Source: SAR324 cluster bacterium
Lineage (GTDB): Bacteria; SAR324; NAC60-12
DNA: 64,000 nt
Direction of reading: 5' to 3'
Assembly: GCA_015231825.1 (NCBI GenBank)
Contig: JADGAV010000004.1
Location: 27,156-91,155 of the forward strand
Position 1 is the first letter of the stretch. Each line of letters opens with the position of its first letter. A program made the translations under genes and the position numbers. A model generated the notes under the pieces. That model was not told the DNA's origin. It did no database searches and was given only the letters and a program-made list of their open reading frames with translations. This document shows positions 43,639 through 52,342 of this stretch, one piece after another.

Positions 43639-44700
43639 ATGATGGTGTCCAGAGGACTAATTGGTGGGAAGGCATGCTGGTTGGGGAAGAATTTACAGGA
43701 TTCGAGGAATTGGATCCATGAATTCAGTGTCAATGAAATTAACGAAATCGGAACAGCTTTCAAGAGCGTACAGATGAAAGCTTTGTCGCTGGAAAAAATA
43801 ACTATCGAAGATTTTCCCTTGCCATCTGTTTCTAACAGGCTTGCAGAAATTCGTGATGAGCTTGAGGACGGACTCGGTCTGAAACTTTTGCGGGGATTCC
43901 CTACCGACCAATACAGTGTGGAAGATCTGCGTCTTATTTTCTGGGGACTTGGCCTGCATATTGGAACTGCTGTTTCGCAAAGCAAACGCAACGATTTTAT
44001 TGGAGATGTGCGCGATATCGGCACTGGATTGGGTGGTCCACGGTTTCGAGGTTACACCAGTAATGGAGAACTGACCTTTCATGTTGATGCTGCGGATGTC
44101 ACCGGTCTCTTTTGCCTGCAGACGGCGAAGCAAGGCGGGCAAAGCAAGATTGTCAGTTCGCTGGCTATTCACAATGAAATTCTGCGCACACGTCCGGATC
44201 TGCTGGAAGTGCTTTATCAGCCTTTTTACTGGAGCATGCAGGGGAATGAATTGCCTGGCATTCCTGCTTATTACAGGCAACCTGTCTTCGCGCTTCATGA
44301 AGGGCATTTTGCTTGTCGCTATACGCCTACCCACATACGTTCTGCAGAGCTGGCAGATCATCTTCCAGATTTAACCCCACTACAAAAGGAGGGGCTCGAA
44401 TTGATGGAAGAAATCAGTGAGCGCTCCGAATTTCATTTGACGCTGATGTTTGAATCAGGAGATATCCAGTTTCTCAACAATCATACAACGATGCATAAAA
44501 GGACGGCGTTTGAAGACTATTCCGAAATGAATAAAAAACGGCATCTGTTGCGTCTCTGGCTATCCCCCCCAAACAGTCGTCCGCTGAGCGATGGTTTCAA
44601 ACCCTTCTTTCGGGATGTCAATGCCGGTGCAGTGCGGGGTGGTTTTCCCGGCGAAGGCGACCCTCAATTCTCTACGATCCCGCTGACTGCAAATTCATAA
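43639..44700 (+). CDS. TauD/TfdA-family Fe(II)/2-oxoglutarate-dependent dioxygenase
   Basis: The 353-residue protein has the facial triad of the TauD family: His148 and Asp150 in LTFHVDAADV, and distal His286 in FLNNHTTMHKRTAF, followed by the 2-oxoglutarate-binding arginine region RHLLRLWLSPPN. The N-terminal half includes GLKLLRGFPTDQYSVEDLR, typical of the GBBH/TauD-like subgroup. It would hydroxylate a small organic substrate, with oxidative cleavage possible. An AGAGGA site lies directly before the ATG pair. The gene is followed at 179 bp by the long amidase gene on the same strand. Confidence 0.9.
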   Translation: MMVSRGLIGGKACWLGKNLQDSRNWIHEFSVNEINEIGTAFKSVQMKALSLEKITIEDFPLPSVSNRLAEIRDELEDGLGLKLLRGFPTDQYSVEDLRLIFWGLGLHIGTAVSQSKRNDFIGDVRDIGTGLGGPRFRGYTSNGELTFHVDAADVTGLFCLQTAKQGGQSKIVSSLAIHNEILRTRPDLLEVLYQPFYWSMQGNELPGIPAYYRQPVFALHEGHFACRYTPTHIRSAELADHLPDLTPLQKEGLELMEEISERSEFHLTLMFESGDIQFLNNHTTMHKRTAFEDYSEMNKKRHLLRLWLSPPNSRPLSDGFKPFFRDVNAGAVRGGFPGEGDPQFSTIPLTANS

Positions 44701-44879
44701 GAAAATAAATCCGTCCCCTTTTTATGGGATTCAAGTGACAGAGAACCAAAATGGAGCAGTTGACTCAACAGAAATCTTGACTGCATGCATTTAAAAGAAG
44801 ATGCTTAAAGAAAGTAGAACATGCACAAATAAATAAAAATCAATTCCCGGTTAAAATCATTCCAAGCAAAGGTTAAGTT

Positions 44880-47210
44880 ATGGCAGAAATTCTCAAGGAA
44901 CAAAAAAAAACTTTCCAATTAGAAGAAGCGACGATTGATGAGCTGCATGCTGCGATCAAGTCCGGTCAAACAACCTGCGTGGAGATTGTTCAGCGCTATA
45001 TAGACCGTGTTCGAGCATACAATGGAGTATCGAGTGTGCTGGTCACGGAAGACGGTGCTCCTGTCCCGGAAGCAAGAGGAGTCGTTCGTGCAAATGCTGC
45101 GCTTCAATTCCCGACTGAAACTGTCGAAGCTTCCAAAATTCTTCCCGACCTCGACCAATATAAGGGACCGCCTCTCGAATATGGCAGGATGGAGCCAACG
45201 GCTTCAGATCAAGATGTCCAGCAGCAATTCGGGATGATTACCGGAATTCCAAATGCGGGTCAGGTGAATGCACTCTCCACCCTCAACATACGAGGCGAAC
45301 GATCCGTTACCTGCCGGGGTGATTTTGACAGGCACCCGTCTGAAGGTCCACTCCCCGACGGCGCACCCCCGGTTTGCGAGATGTTCCGGCGCTATCCCGA
45401 TGCGCTTGAGCAGGCGGCAGAGCTTGATGCAACCTACGGGCGAAATCCCGATCTTGAGAAGTTGCCGATGTACGGCGTCGTCTTTTCATTCAAGGATCCC
45501 TTTGATACGAAAGACATGCGGTCTACGGGAGGAGGAGACACGCAATACGATATCGATTTTCCTGCGCGAGATCACCTGCTCGTCGAGCAACTTCGCAGCA
45601 AAGGCGCAATCATCTTTGCGAAGGCGGTCTGTACGGAATATAACGGAAGAGCAGGCAATCCTGGAGGGCGCCATGAGCCCAACAAGGTGCTTCCTTCAAC
45701 GCTTGGTTATCAGCGCAGCACCTGGGGCGGCAATCCCTCCAATCCCTATGACACAAAACGGTCGGCTTCATTGGGGTCAAGTTCCGGGTCGGCCCTGTCG
45801 GTCAGCACCAATTTGGTGATGGCGAGCCTGGGGGAAGAAACACGTGCTTCGACGAGGGGGCCGGCTAATCATAATGCTGTGGCATTGATCCTGCCTCACA
45901 AGGCGATGCTTGGTTTCGATGGAGGTGCAATCGGAGCAGACATTCATTGTGACCGCAGTGGAATTATCTGCAGGACGATCGGCGATTGCGCCAAAGTTCT
46001 GGATGCCCTTAAGGATCCCGCAGAAGGATTTTATGATCCGCGAGACCCCTTTACAACCGTGCCGCGCTCATCGGTGCTGCAAACGCACTATGCGAGCCAT
46101 GTGAAACCTCAGAAAGAGGCAAATCCACTTGCGGGCTTACGTCTCGGAATTATCAGAGAATCCATGGTCTATCCGACAGGTTCAAAAACCGAAGAACCGA
46201 TTGTTACCGCTGCCGGAAAGGAAATAAAGACGATCCTTGCTGACAAGTTGGGAGCGACGCTCGTGGAATCGGTCGATCCCCTCTGGAAACCGGACCCGGA
46301 CATCGAAACAATGAAAACGAATTTCAGGCAGGCCCTCGCGAGACTGGTGCCCGTGTTCATGCCTGACTTACTGTTCCGGCTTGGTGCAGATGGTGAGCCC
46401 ATCTTCAAAGAATTTGCGGAGTCAATCATTGCGACCGAGTTCATGCCGGGAAAGGTTTTTGGGACAGGATCCATGAAGCCGATTGATTATTTCGTGGAAC
46501 TTGCCGATGAAAGAATTCCTCCTCCTTCGAACCTGGACCTGGCTACAGTCCAGCAGTGGACTGTGTCGATGAGCTTCCGGTACCACATTCATCAGTATCT
46601 CTCACGGCGTTCCTCAGACTGGAAAGCGCTGGGATTCACCGAGACCCTTGTCGATTTTCCCAGCCTCAACGCACGGTCAAAATTTTGGGGAGACGATCAG
46701 CGAGCGAACTTTAAAAATTGGGAGGAAGTGACTGACCCCCGCAATCCTCTGGGAGAAAGGCAGTCTGTCAATGAGCGCATCCTGCTTCGTGAACTGTTAC
46801 GCAGGGTTGACATGATGGTGATTCTCGAAAATCACCTTGATGCGCTGGTCCGTCTGCACAGCCCCTGGCCGCCGGCTCTGATCGGTGGTGCACCTCAATA
46901 TGATACTCCTCACAACCTTCGCCCTGAATCATTGAATGGACCGAATGCAGGATTGACTGAAGTGCTGATCCCTGCAGGCTATGTCACAACGGCCTTTGAC
47001 CCGGTATTTGCACTAAGCGAAGACAGGACCCGCTACATTTCTGCGCCCTCCAATGTTCCGACTAAAATCCCGGAGCCGGGTTTGCCTTTTTCCCTGGTAT
47101 TTCGAGCGGAACCTGGAAAGGAAGATGTCCTGCTGAAAGTTGCTTCTGCCTATGAGGCTGCTTCAAAACGCCGAATTCCTCCACCTGCTTTTGGAGGATT
47201 GGATCTCTAG
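44880..47210 (+). CDS. amidase signature family hydrolase, unusually long (776 residues)
   Basis: The catalytic Lys-cisSer-Ser set is present: K205 in VVFSFKDPFDT, S300 in SLGSSSGSALS and S324 in GEETRASTRGPAN. The 24-residue spacing between the serines equals that of other amidases. The enzyme is about 300 residues longer than the common 450-500. An extra block of about 100 residues (65-170) precedes the lysine region, and an extended C-terminal part holds SFRYHIHQYLSRRSSDW and LENHLDALVRLHSPWPPALIGG. Its codons look more GC-rich than those of neighbours, by eye. No signal peptide is seen. The substrate is not predictable. Confidence 0.86.
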   Translation: MAEILKEQKKTFQLEEATIDELHAAIKSGQTTCVEIVQRYIDRVRAYNGVSSVLVTEDGAPVPEARGVVRANAALQFPTETVEASKILPDLDQYKGPPLEYGRMEPTASDQDVQQQFGMITGIPNAGQVNALSTLNIRGERSVTCRGDFDRHPSEGPLPDGAPPVCEMFRRYPDALEQAAELDATYGRNPDLEKLPMYGVVFSFKDPFDTKDMRSTGGGDTQYDIDFPARDHLLVEQLRSKGAIIFAKAVCTEYNGRAGNPGGRHEPNKVLPSTLGYQRSTWGGNPSNPYDTKRSASLGSSSGSALSVSTNLVMASLGEETRASTRGPANHNAVALILPHKAMLGFDGGAIGADIHCDRSGIICRTIGDCAKVLDALKDPAEGFYDPRDPFTTVPRSSVLQTHYASHVKPQKEANPLAGLRLGIIRESMVYPTGSKTEEPIVTAAGKEIKTILADKLGATLVESVDPLWKPDPDIETMKTNFRQALARLVPVFMPDLLFRLGADGEPIFKEFAESIIATEFMPGKVFGTGSMKPIDYFVELADERIPPPSNLDLATVQQWTVSMSFRYHIHQYLSRRSSDWKALGFTETLVDFPSLNARSKFWGDDQRANFKNWEEVTDPRNPLGERQSVNERILLRELLRRVDMMVILENHLDALVRLHSPWPPALIGGAPQYDTPHNLRPESLNGPNAGLTEVLIPAGYVTTAFDPVFALSEDRTRYISAPSNVPTKIPEPGLPFSLVFRAEPGKEDVLLKVASAYEAASKRRIPPPAFGGLDL

Positions 47211-47372
47211 CCGAATCTCAAAAAGGCCTGAGAGGAGTTCTGCCACTGAGGTGGACTGATGCGTCAGCTTTCGAAATATTCAAAATTGCAAGGCTGCCGA
47301 ACAGACATATAAATGAAAGGATTTCTACAGGAAATGGAACAATAAAAAATAGTTTTACCGTTTTGGATAAAA

Positions 47373-48470
47373 TTATATTTCGAATTGGGCGACATTGTCT
47401 TCGTTCCAGGCAACACCGGATCCTGGGGAGTCCGAGAAAACCGCGGTTCCATTTTCAATAACGAGAGGTTCTGCAATGATCGGATTCCACCAGTCGGCGT
47501 ACTCCAACCAATGGGCAGTTGGGGTTAAACACATGAGTTGAGCACTGATCTCCGGCCAGAGGTGGTTCGAGAGGCGGATATTGTGTATTTGTGCAAGAGC
47601 GGCAGCCCGCATCCAACCCGTTACCCCTCCAATCTTCATCACATCAGGCATCACAAAATCGGAAGCATGAGCTTCAATGGCATGTTGCATGTCAGGGGCG
47701 CCCCACCAGTTCTCCCCACATTGGATCGGTGTTTTTGCTTCTTTCGCGATGTGGGCATGACCCAAATAGTCATGGGCCAACGTCGGTTCTTCGACCCAGG
47801 TCAATCCCTCCCCATCAAGAACCCGCAGTCGCTGCACCGCATCTGCCGGTGTGAGGGACTGATTATAGTCTACCATGATTGCAACATCCTTTCCCACTGC
47901 ACTCCGCATTGCGCGGATCACAGCAAGGTCCTCGCTCACTGTCGGATACCCTATTTTCGCTTTGACTCCCTTGAATCCCTGTTTTGCCCACAGTTCTGCT
48001 GTTTCTGCAGATTTCCTGATGCCGTCATAGCCAACGGCTCCATAGGCGGGAATGGCTTTTTCAACGCCTCCTAAAAGTTGAACAAGCGATTTTTCTTCTC
48101 TGCGCGCAAAAGTATCCCAAAGCGCCATGTCAACGGCAGCCAGCGCCATTCCGACCAAACCCTGGGTCCCCAAAAGCCGAAATCGCTTTGCCAGCTGTTG
48201 CTCCAGCTCGACTGGAGCTAAAACGGAATCCACTATAAGCGGTTCCAGATTGCGGATGAGGGCGGCTGCCGGCTTGAGGGCGGCTGGCGTGTAGGTGAAG
48301 ATCAGACTATGCCCGGTCAGGCCATCTTCAGTAGTAAGGTCAGTCAGTACAAGAGGAGATTCAGAAATGACACCGTTGGCCGTTTGATGAGGATCGGACA
48401 TGGGGACAAGTACGGTGCGTACTTTGAGGGATTTAATTTTTGTTTGAAAATTCCTGGAATTTGTTTTCAT
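47373..48470 (-). CDS. mandelate racemase-family enzyme (enolase superfamily)
   Basis: All eight catalytic and metal positions of Pseudomonas mandelate racemase are present with a constant offset of six: K170 and K172 (KAKIGYP), D201 (VDYNQ), E227 (VEEP), E253 (GENW), D276 (PDVMK), H303 (SNHLWPEIS) and E323 (HWLEYAD). Long segments such as DLAVIRAMRSAV and MKIGGVTGWMRA are near identical to that enzyme. It is therefore a mandelate racemase-subgroup enzyme that abstracts the alpha-proton of a hydroxy-acid, for racemisation or dehydration. Substrate-pocket positions differ, so mandelate itself is not assured. It is the last gene of the ABC/molybdenum hydroxylase cluster, 116 bp after coxL-like. 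Confidence 0.9.
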   Translation of the reverse strand: MKTNSRNFQTKIKSLKVRTVLVPMSDPHQTANGVISESPLVLTDLTTEDGLTGHSLIFTYTPAALKPAAALIRNLEPLIVDSVLAPVELEQQLAKRFRLLGTQGLVGMALAAVDMALWDTFARREEKSLVQLLGGVEKAIPAYGAVGYDGIRKSAETAELWAKQGFKGVKAKIGYPTVSEDLAVIRAMRSAVGKDVAIMVDYNQSLTPADAVQRLRVLDGEGLTWVEEPTLAHDYLGHAHIAKEAKTPIQCGENWWGAPDMQHAIEAHASDFVMPDVMKIGGVTGWMRAAALAQIHNIRLSNHLWPEISAQLMCLTPTAHWLEYADWWNPIIAEPLVIENGTAVFSDSPGSGVAWNEDNVAQFEI

Positions 48471-48586
48471 GAAGTCGCCCCGATTTTATCTGTCTTAAAG
48501 AAACTGTTTTTGAAAATTCAGATCAGGCATTTTATACCGGACTGTCACGCTCAGTGTCCTGGTTAATGTTTTTCACAGACGGATTT

Positions 48587-50953
48587 TTAATGACTTTTTC
48601 TGAGTTTTTGGCGAAGGCTCAGGGGGGAGATTGGATGGCTGTCGATCACAACAGAAAAGGGGGCAAGCGCGTCACTCACTGCATTGCTGACCGCTCCAAT
48701 CGATCCCATCACTCCGCCTTCAGCCATGCCTTTCAGGCCAATTGGCGTGCGCCGGTTTGGTGTTGCAACAGAAATAATTTCAATCTCCGGTAATTCGGAA
48801 GCTGTTGCCATCATATATTCTGAAAGTAGTCCGGTCTGATTGTATCCGCTTTCGTCATAGATCATGTGTTCAAACATGGAACCCGACAAACCCATTGAAA
48901 TTGCTCCCAATTGCTGCCCTTCGACGATTTGAGTGCTGAGCACATTTCCGCAGTTTTCAACAACAAGATAACGTTCTATTTTGACAATCCCGCTGTTTAC
49001 TTCGACCACTACCTCGCAAAAGTGGCATGAATTCGAGTATGTCATCGGAGGTGGATCATAGGCTTTGGTCACTTCAAGACCGGGTTCCATCCCGTCAGGA
49101 AGGCTGGTTGGATCGAGATAGGCCGTCCGGGCAATATCACTCAGAGTCAACTCGGTTTCCTGGATTTTTCCATCAAAAAACCAGCAGACGCGCCCCTCCT
49201 GAATAGACAAATGGTCTGCTGAATTCAAGCCGAGCAGCTTGGCCGCAATAGCCAGCGCTTTTTCCCGGACAGCTGCTGCTGCAAGATAGACAGTGCCGCC
49301 TCCGGCAGTTGCTCCGCGCGCTCCGCGGGAACCCATCCCATAGGGAGCAACATCTGTATTTCCTAATTTGATGGCAACATCTTTCGGATCGACACCGAGT
49401 CCTTCTGCTACCGCCTGTGAAAATGCTGTTTCATAGCCCTGCCCTGTACTCATCACTCCTGCGGATGCGCGCACTTCTCCTGAAGGGTCGACTTTGACCC
49501 AGGCACATTCATGACCTGAACCGGGAATTCCGGCGGCCTTGTAGAATTTTGACCCATAGGTCGTGGACTCGACGACGGAGCAGATTCCGATTCCTCGATA
49601 GACACCGCGTGTTCGATCATCCAGCTGTCGCTTTCGGAAATTCTTATAGTCAATGCTTTCCAGTCCTTTTTCGAGGGCAGTGCCAGGATTGATATCTTCC
49701 ATGGTTTCGCCTGTCGCCATGGTATGAGGATAGGCGCTGTCGGCAAGCATGTTGAGGCGGCGTACCTGAACCGGGTCGAGTTCCAGTTCCCGGGCAATAT
49801 TGTCGATAGTGCCGTCCATGATCCAACTCGTAATGGCCATTGGTGCTCGCATGGGTCCGTTGCCGCATTTATTGGTGAGCACCACTTTTACATCGTAAGC
49901 ATATTCTCCAATATCATAAGGACCGGTGAGGATCATTGCGACAACCCGGGCAAGGTAATTTGCTGGATAAAAGCAATAGGCGCCAAAATCTTCAATCAGT
50001 TCGAGCATCAAGCCAATGATCCGCCCGTTGCTGTCAACCGCAGCCCGAGTTCTTGCAAAATCCTCCCGTGCATGAGAGGAGGCCAGCATGTTCTCCATTC
50101 GGTCTTCCCGCCAGCGTACCGGACGCTTCAGGTGCCGGGCCAGAGCTGCAACAATCAGTTCTTCGCGATAAAGGGCGATCTTCTGCCCGAATCCTCCACC
50201 AACGTCTGGAACGACAATCGTGACCTGAGATTCCCTGAGTTTGAGGCGACCCGCAAGCACTGATCGAAAAGGATGAGGAGCCTGATTTCCGATATGCATG
50301 GTCAGGTGCTGCGACCCTTCATCCCATTCTGCAATACAGCCCCGTGTTTCGATAGGCAAATGCGTTTGACGCGCGGTCGCGAAAGTGCTTTCAACAATCC
50401 GATCTGCAGCCTTCATGATTTTCTGGATACTTTTTGTTTCAAAGGATTGGTGGGAAATCATATTGCTCCCCAACTCTTCGTCAACAAGCGGGGCATCCTC
50501 TTCCATCGCTGCAAACATGCCGGTTACTGCTTCCAGCGGTTCGTATTCGACTATAACGAGTTCTGCCGCATCTTCTGCAAGATAGCGATCGGTGGCAATC
50601 ACACAAGCTATCAGGTCGCCATAGAAACGAACTTTATCCTTGGGAAGAGCTGTCATTTCGATCGGGAGCAAACCTTCAATCGGGGGTGCCAGGCGAAGTG
50701 TTGTGGTCCATTCAGAGAGATCTTCCGCAGTGACAATTGTGATCACTCCGGGGGCCGCACTGGCTTCAGCGGTATTGAGAGCCGAGATTTTTGCGTGGGG
50801 ATAAGTGCTCCGGACGAAGCAGGCATGGAGTTCGCCCACGACATGAATATCATCGGTAAAGCGTCCATGACCTGTCAATAAGCGGCGATCTTCTTTACGA
50901 AGTAGGGTTTTTCCTGCATTCAGAAATGCAGTTTTGTCGTTTGTCTGATTCAT
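48587..50953 (-). CDS. molybdenum hydroxylase large subunit (CoxL/xanthine dehydrogenase family)
   Basis: The 788-residue protein is the molybdopterin-cytosine-dinucleotide subunit of a three-part hydroxylase. It opens LLRKEDRRLLTGHGRFTDDI, carries VPDVGGGFGQKIALYREEL for cofactor binding, GSRGARGATAGGGTVYLAAA, and ends with LKGMAEGGVMGSIGAVSNAV, holding the base glutamate. The active-site loop reads GNGPMRAPMAITSW; CO dehydrogenases have AYRCSFR there and form II relatives AYRGAGR. It is thus not a CO dehydrogenase and belongs to an unusual branch. It overlaps coxS-like by ATGA. The transporter genes upstream suggest that it oxidises an imported organic compound. Confidence 0.9.
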   Translation of the reverse strand: MNQTNDKTAFLNAGKTLLRKEDRRLLTGHGRFTDDIHVVGELHACFVRSTYPHAKISALNTAEASAAPGVITIVTAEDLSEWTTTLRLAPPIEGLLPIEMTALPKDKVRFYGDLIACVIATDRYLAEDAAELVIVEYEPLEAVTGMFAAMEEDAPLVDEELGSNMISHQSFETKSIQKIMKAADRIVESTFATARQTHLPIETRGCIAEWDEGSQHLTMHIGNQAPHPFRSVLAGRLKLRESQVTIVVPDVGGGFGQKIALYREELIVAALARHLKRPVRWREDRMENMLASSHAREDFARTRAAVDSNGRIIGLMLELIEDFGAYCFYPANYLARVVAMILTGPYDIGEYAYDVKVVLTNKCGNGPMRAPMAITSWIMDGTIDNIARELELDPVQVRRLNMLADSAYPHTMATGETMEDINPGTALEKGLESIDYKNFRKRQLDDRTRGVYRGIGICSVVESTTYGSKFYKAAGIPGSGHECAWVKVDPSGEVRASAGVMSTGQGYETAFSQAVAEGLGVDPKDVAIKLGNTDVAPYGMGSRGARGATAGGGTVYLAAAAVREKALAIAAKLLGLNSADHLSIQEGRVCWFFDGKIQETELTLSDIARTAYLDPTSLPDGMEPGLEVTKAYDPPPMTYSNSCHFCEVVVEVNSGIVKIERYLVVENCGNVLSTQIVEGQQLGAISMGLSGSMFEHMIYDESGYNQTGLLSEYMMATASELPEIEIISVATPNRRTPIGLKGMAEGGVMGSIGAVSNAVSDALAPFSVVIDSHPISPLSLRQKLRKSH

Positions 50954-51450
50954 AGCGAGGCGATCTCCTTATCCTCTTCGTGCCCGCGGAGAATGGTTTT
51001 TTGGACCGCTTTGACGATGTTCTGATACCCCGTGCAGCGGCAGAGGTTGCCAGAAAGTGCTTCGCGGATCTCCTCTTCTGACGGATCGGGATTGCTTTTT
51101 AGAAATGCTTCCATAGTGAGAACAATTCCGGGTGTGCAGAAACCGCATTGCAGACCATGTTCTTCGTGGAGCATCTGTTGCAGAGTTGAATAATCACCAT
51201 TTTCATCGGCAACATCTTCAATAGTCCTGATCGATTGTCCTCGGGCCTGAATGGCAAACACGAGGCAGGAACGTTGCGGTTTTCCTTCAATCAACACCGT
51301 GCATGCCCCGCAGACTCCGTGCTCGCATCCGACGTGGGTTCCTGTCAGACCGATATCGTCGCGAATGACATCTGAAAGTAACTTGCGCGGTTCGACCAAA
51401 ACCTCGTAGTCCTGTCCGTTGACATTCAAGCGGAATGCTGTTTTGCTCAT
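50950..51450 (-). CDS. molybdenum hydroxylase 2Fe-2S subunit (CoxS type)
   Basis: The 166-residue protein carries two [2Fe-2S] clusters. The plant-type cluster is bound by C42, C47, C50 and C62 (HVGCEHGVCGACTVLIEG), and the second by C102, C105, C137 and C139 (QCGFCTPGIV, then LCRCTGYQNIV). It relays electrons from the molybdenum site to the FAD subunit. Its gene is three bases from coxM-like and overlaps coxL-like, the standard M-S-L order. Confidence 0.95.
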   Translation of the reverse strand: MSKTAFRLNVNGQDYEVLVEPRKLLSDVIRDDIGLTGTHVGCEHGVCGACTVLIEGKPQRSCLVFAIQARGQSIRTIEDVADENGDYSTLQQMLHEEHGLQCGFCTPGIVLTMEAFLKSNPDPSEEEIREALSGNLCRCTGYQNIVKAVQKTILRGHEEDKEIASL

Positions 51451-51453
51451 TGG

Positions 51454-52329
51454 TTAACCTCGTTGAGTTCCCTTAAAAGCGTCCTGCAGCGCATCAGTGA
51501 CAAGAATTTCCACCAATTCACGCCGGTATTCAACATCGGCGTTGTGGTCATCGACCGGATTGCCTTCATTGCACGCAGCTTTTGCCACTTCTCGAATCCA
51601 GTTTTCATCCGGAAGATGCGCGATGGATCCTTGCTCAATCTCATCCAGTCGGATAGCCGTCGCTTCCATGCCGCCCAGGCAAAGGCGAAGACGCTTGATG
51701 CGTCCGGATTGATCCAGGGTCAGGCATGCAGCCACGGCGACAATAAAATAATCCCCACGGCGTCTGGCGAAGGGTTTAAAAGCCCAACCTTCGTTTTCTT
51801 CCAGACAGGGAAAACTGATCTTGGTCAGGATTTCCTCCGGGGCCAGATCGGTTGTGTAGATTGACTGAATAAAATCTCGAGCCCCAAGTGTTCGCTTTTC
51901 ACCCGACAATTGGGCTATTTCCATTTCTCCATCCAGCAGTATTGCGATCATCGGCCATTCTGCTGCCGGATCGGCGTGGCTCAGGGAACCTCCGATAGTG
52001 CCACGTTGACGGATGGCATAGTGACCAATATGAGCTGCAGCATTTGTTAAAATCGGGCATGACTGCCGTACTAATTCTGATTGGAGAATGTCTTGATGAC
52101 TAGTCAGCGCCCCGATTTGAAGGAGACGGTCCTGGCATTCGATTCCATTGAGAACCGGGATATTGTTGATGTCAATCAGATGATCAGGTTGAGCCAGCCG
52201 CAAATTCATCATTGCAACCAAACTTTGCCCGCCTGCAATGATTCTTGCTTCTTCTCCGTATTGGTTCAGGAGTGCCAATGCTTCATCAAGACTGTGAGGA
52301 TCATGGTAGGTGAATGGCGATGGTTTCAT
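51454..52329 (-). CDS. molybdenum hydroxylase FAD-binding subunit (CoxM type)
   Basis: The 291-residue protein belongs to the FAD_binding_5/CO_deh_flav_C family. It starts PFTYHDPHSLDEALALLNQYG and has the two FAD loops IIAGGQSLVAMMNLRLAQP and RQRGTIGGSLSHADPAAEWP. It receives electrons from the Fe-S subunit and passes them to an external acceptor. It lies 13 bp after the ABC ATPase gene, so transport and oxidation genes share one transcript. Confidence 0.94.
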   Translation of the reverse strand: MKPSPFTYHDPHSLDEALALLNQYGEEARIIAGGQSLVAMMNLRLAQPDHLIDINNIPVLNGIECQDRLLQIGALTSHQDILQSELVRQSCPILTNAAAHIGHYAIRQRGTIGGSLSHADPAAEWPMIAILLDGEMEIAQLSGEKRTLGARDFIQSIYTTDLAPEEILTKISFPCLEENEGWAFKPFARRRGDYFIVAVAACLTLDQSGRIKRLRLCLGGMEATAIRLDEIEQGSIAHLPDENWIREVAKAACNEGNPVDDHNADVEYRRELVEILVTDALQDAFKGTQRG

Positions 52330-52342
52330 GGAATGGACTCCC

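Noticed and set aside
48587-52329. Carbon monoxide dehydrogenase
   Set aside because: The coxMSL order fits, but the large subunit lacks the AYRCSFR loop of true CO dehydrogenases, and the cluster is tied to an organic-solute importer.
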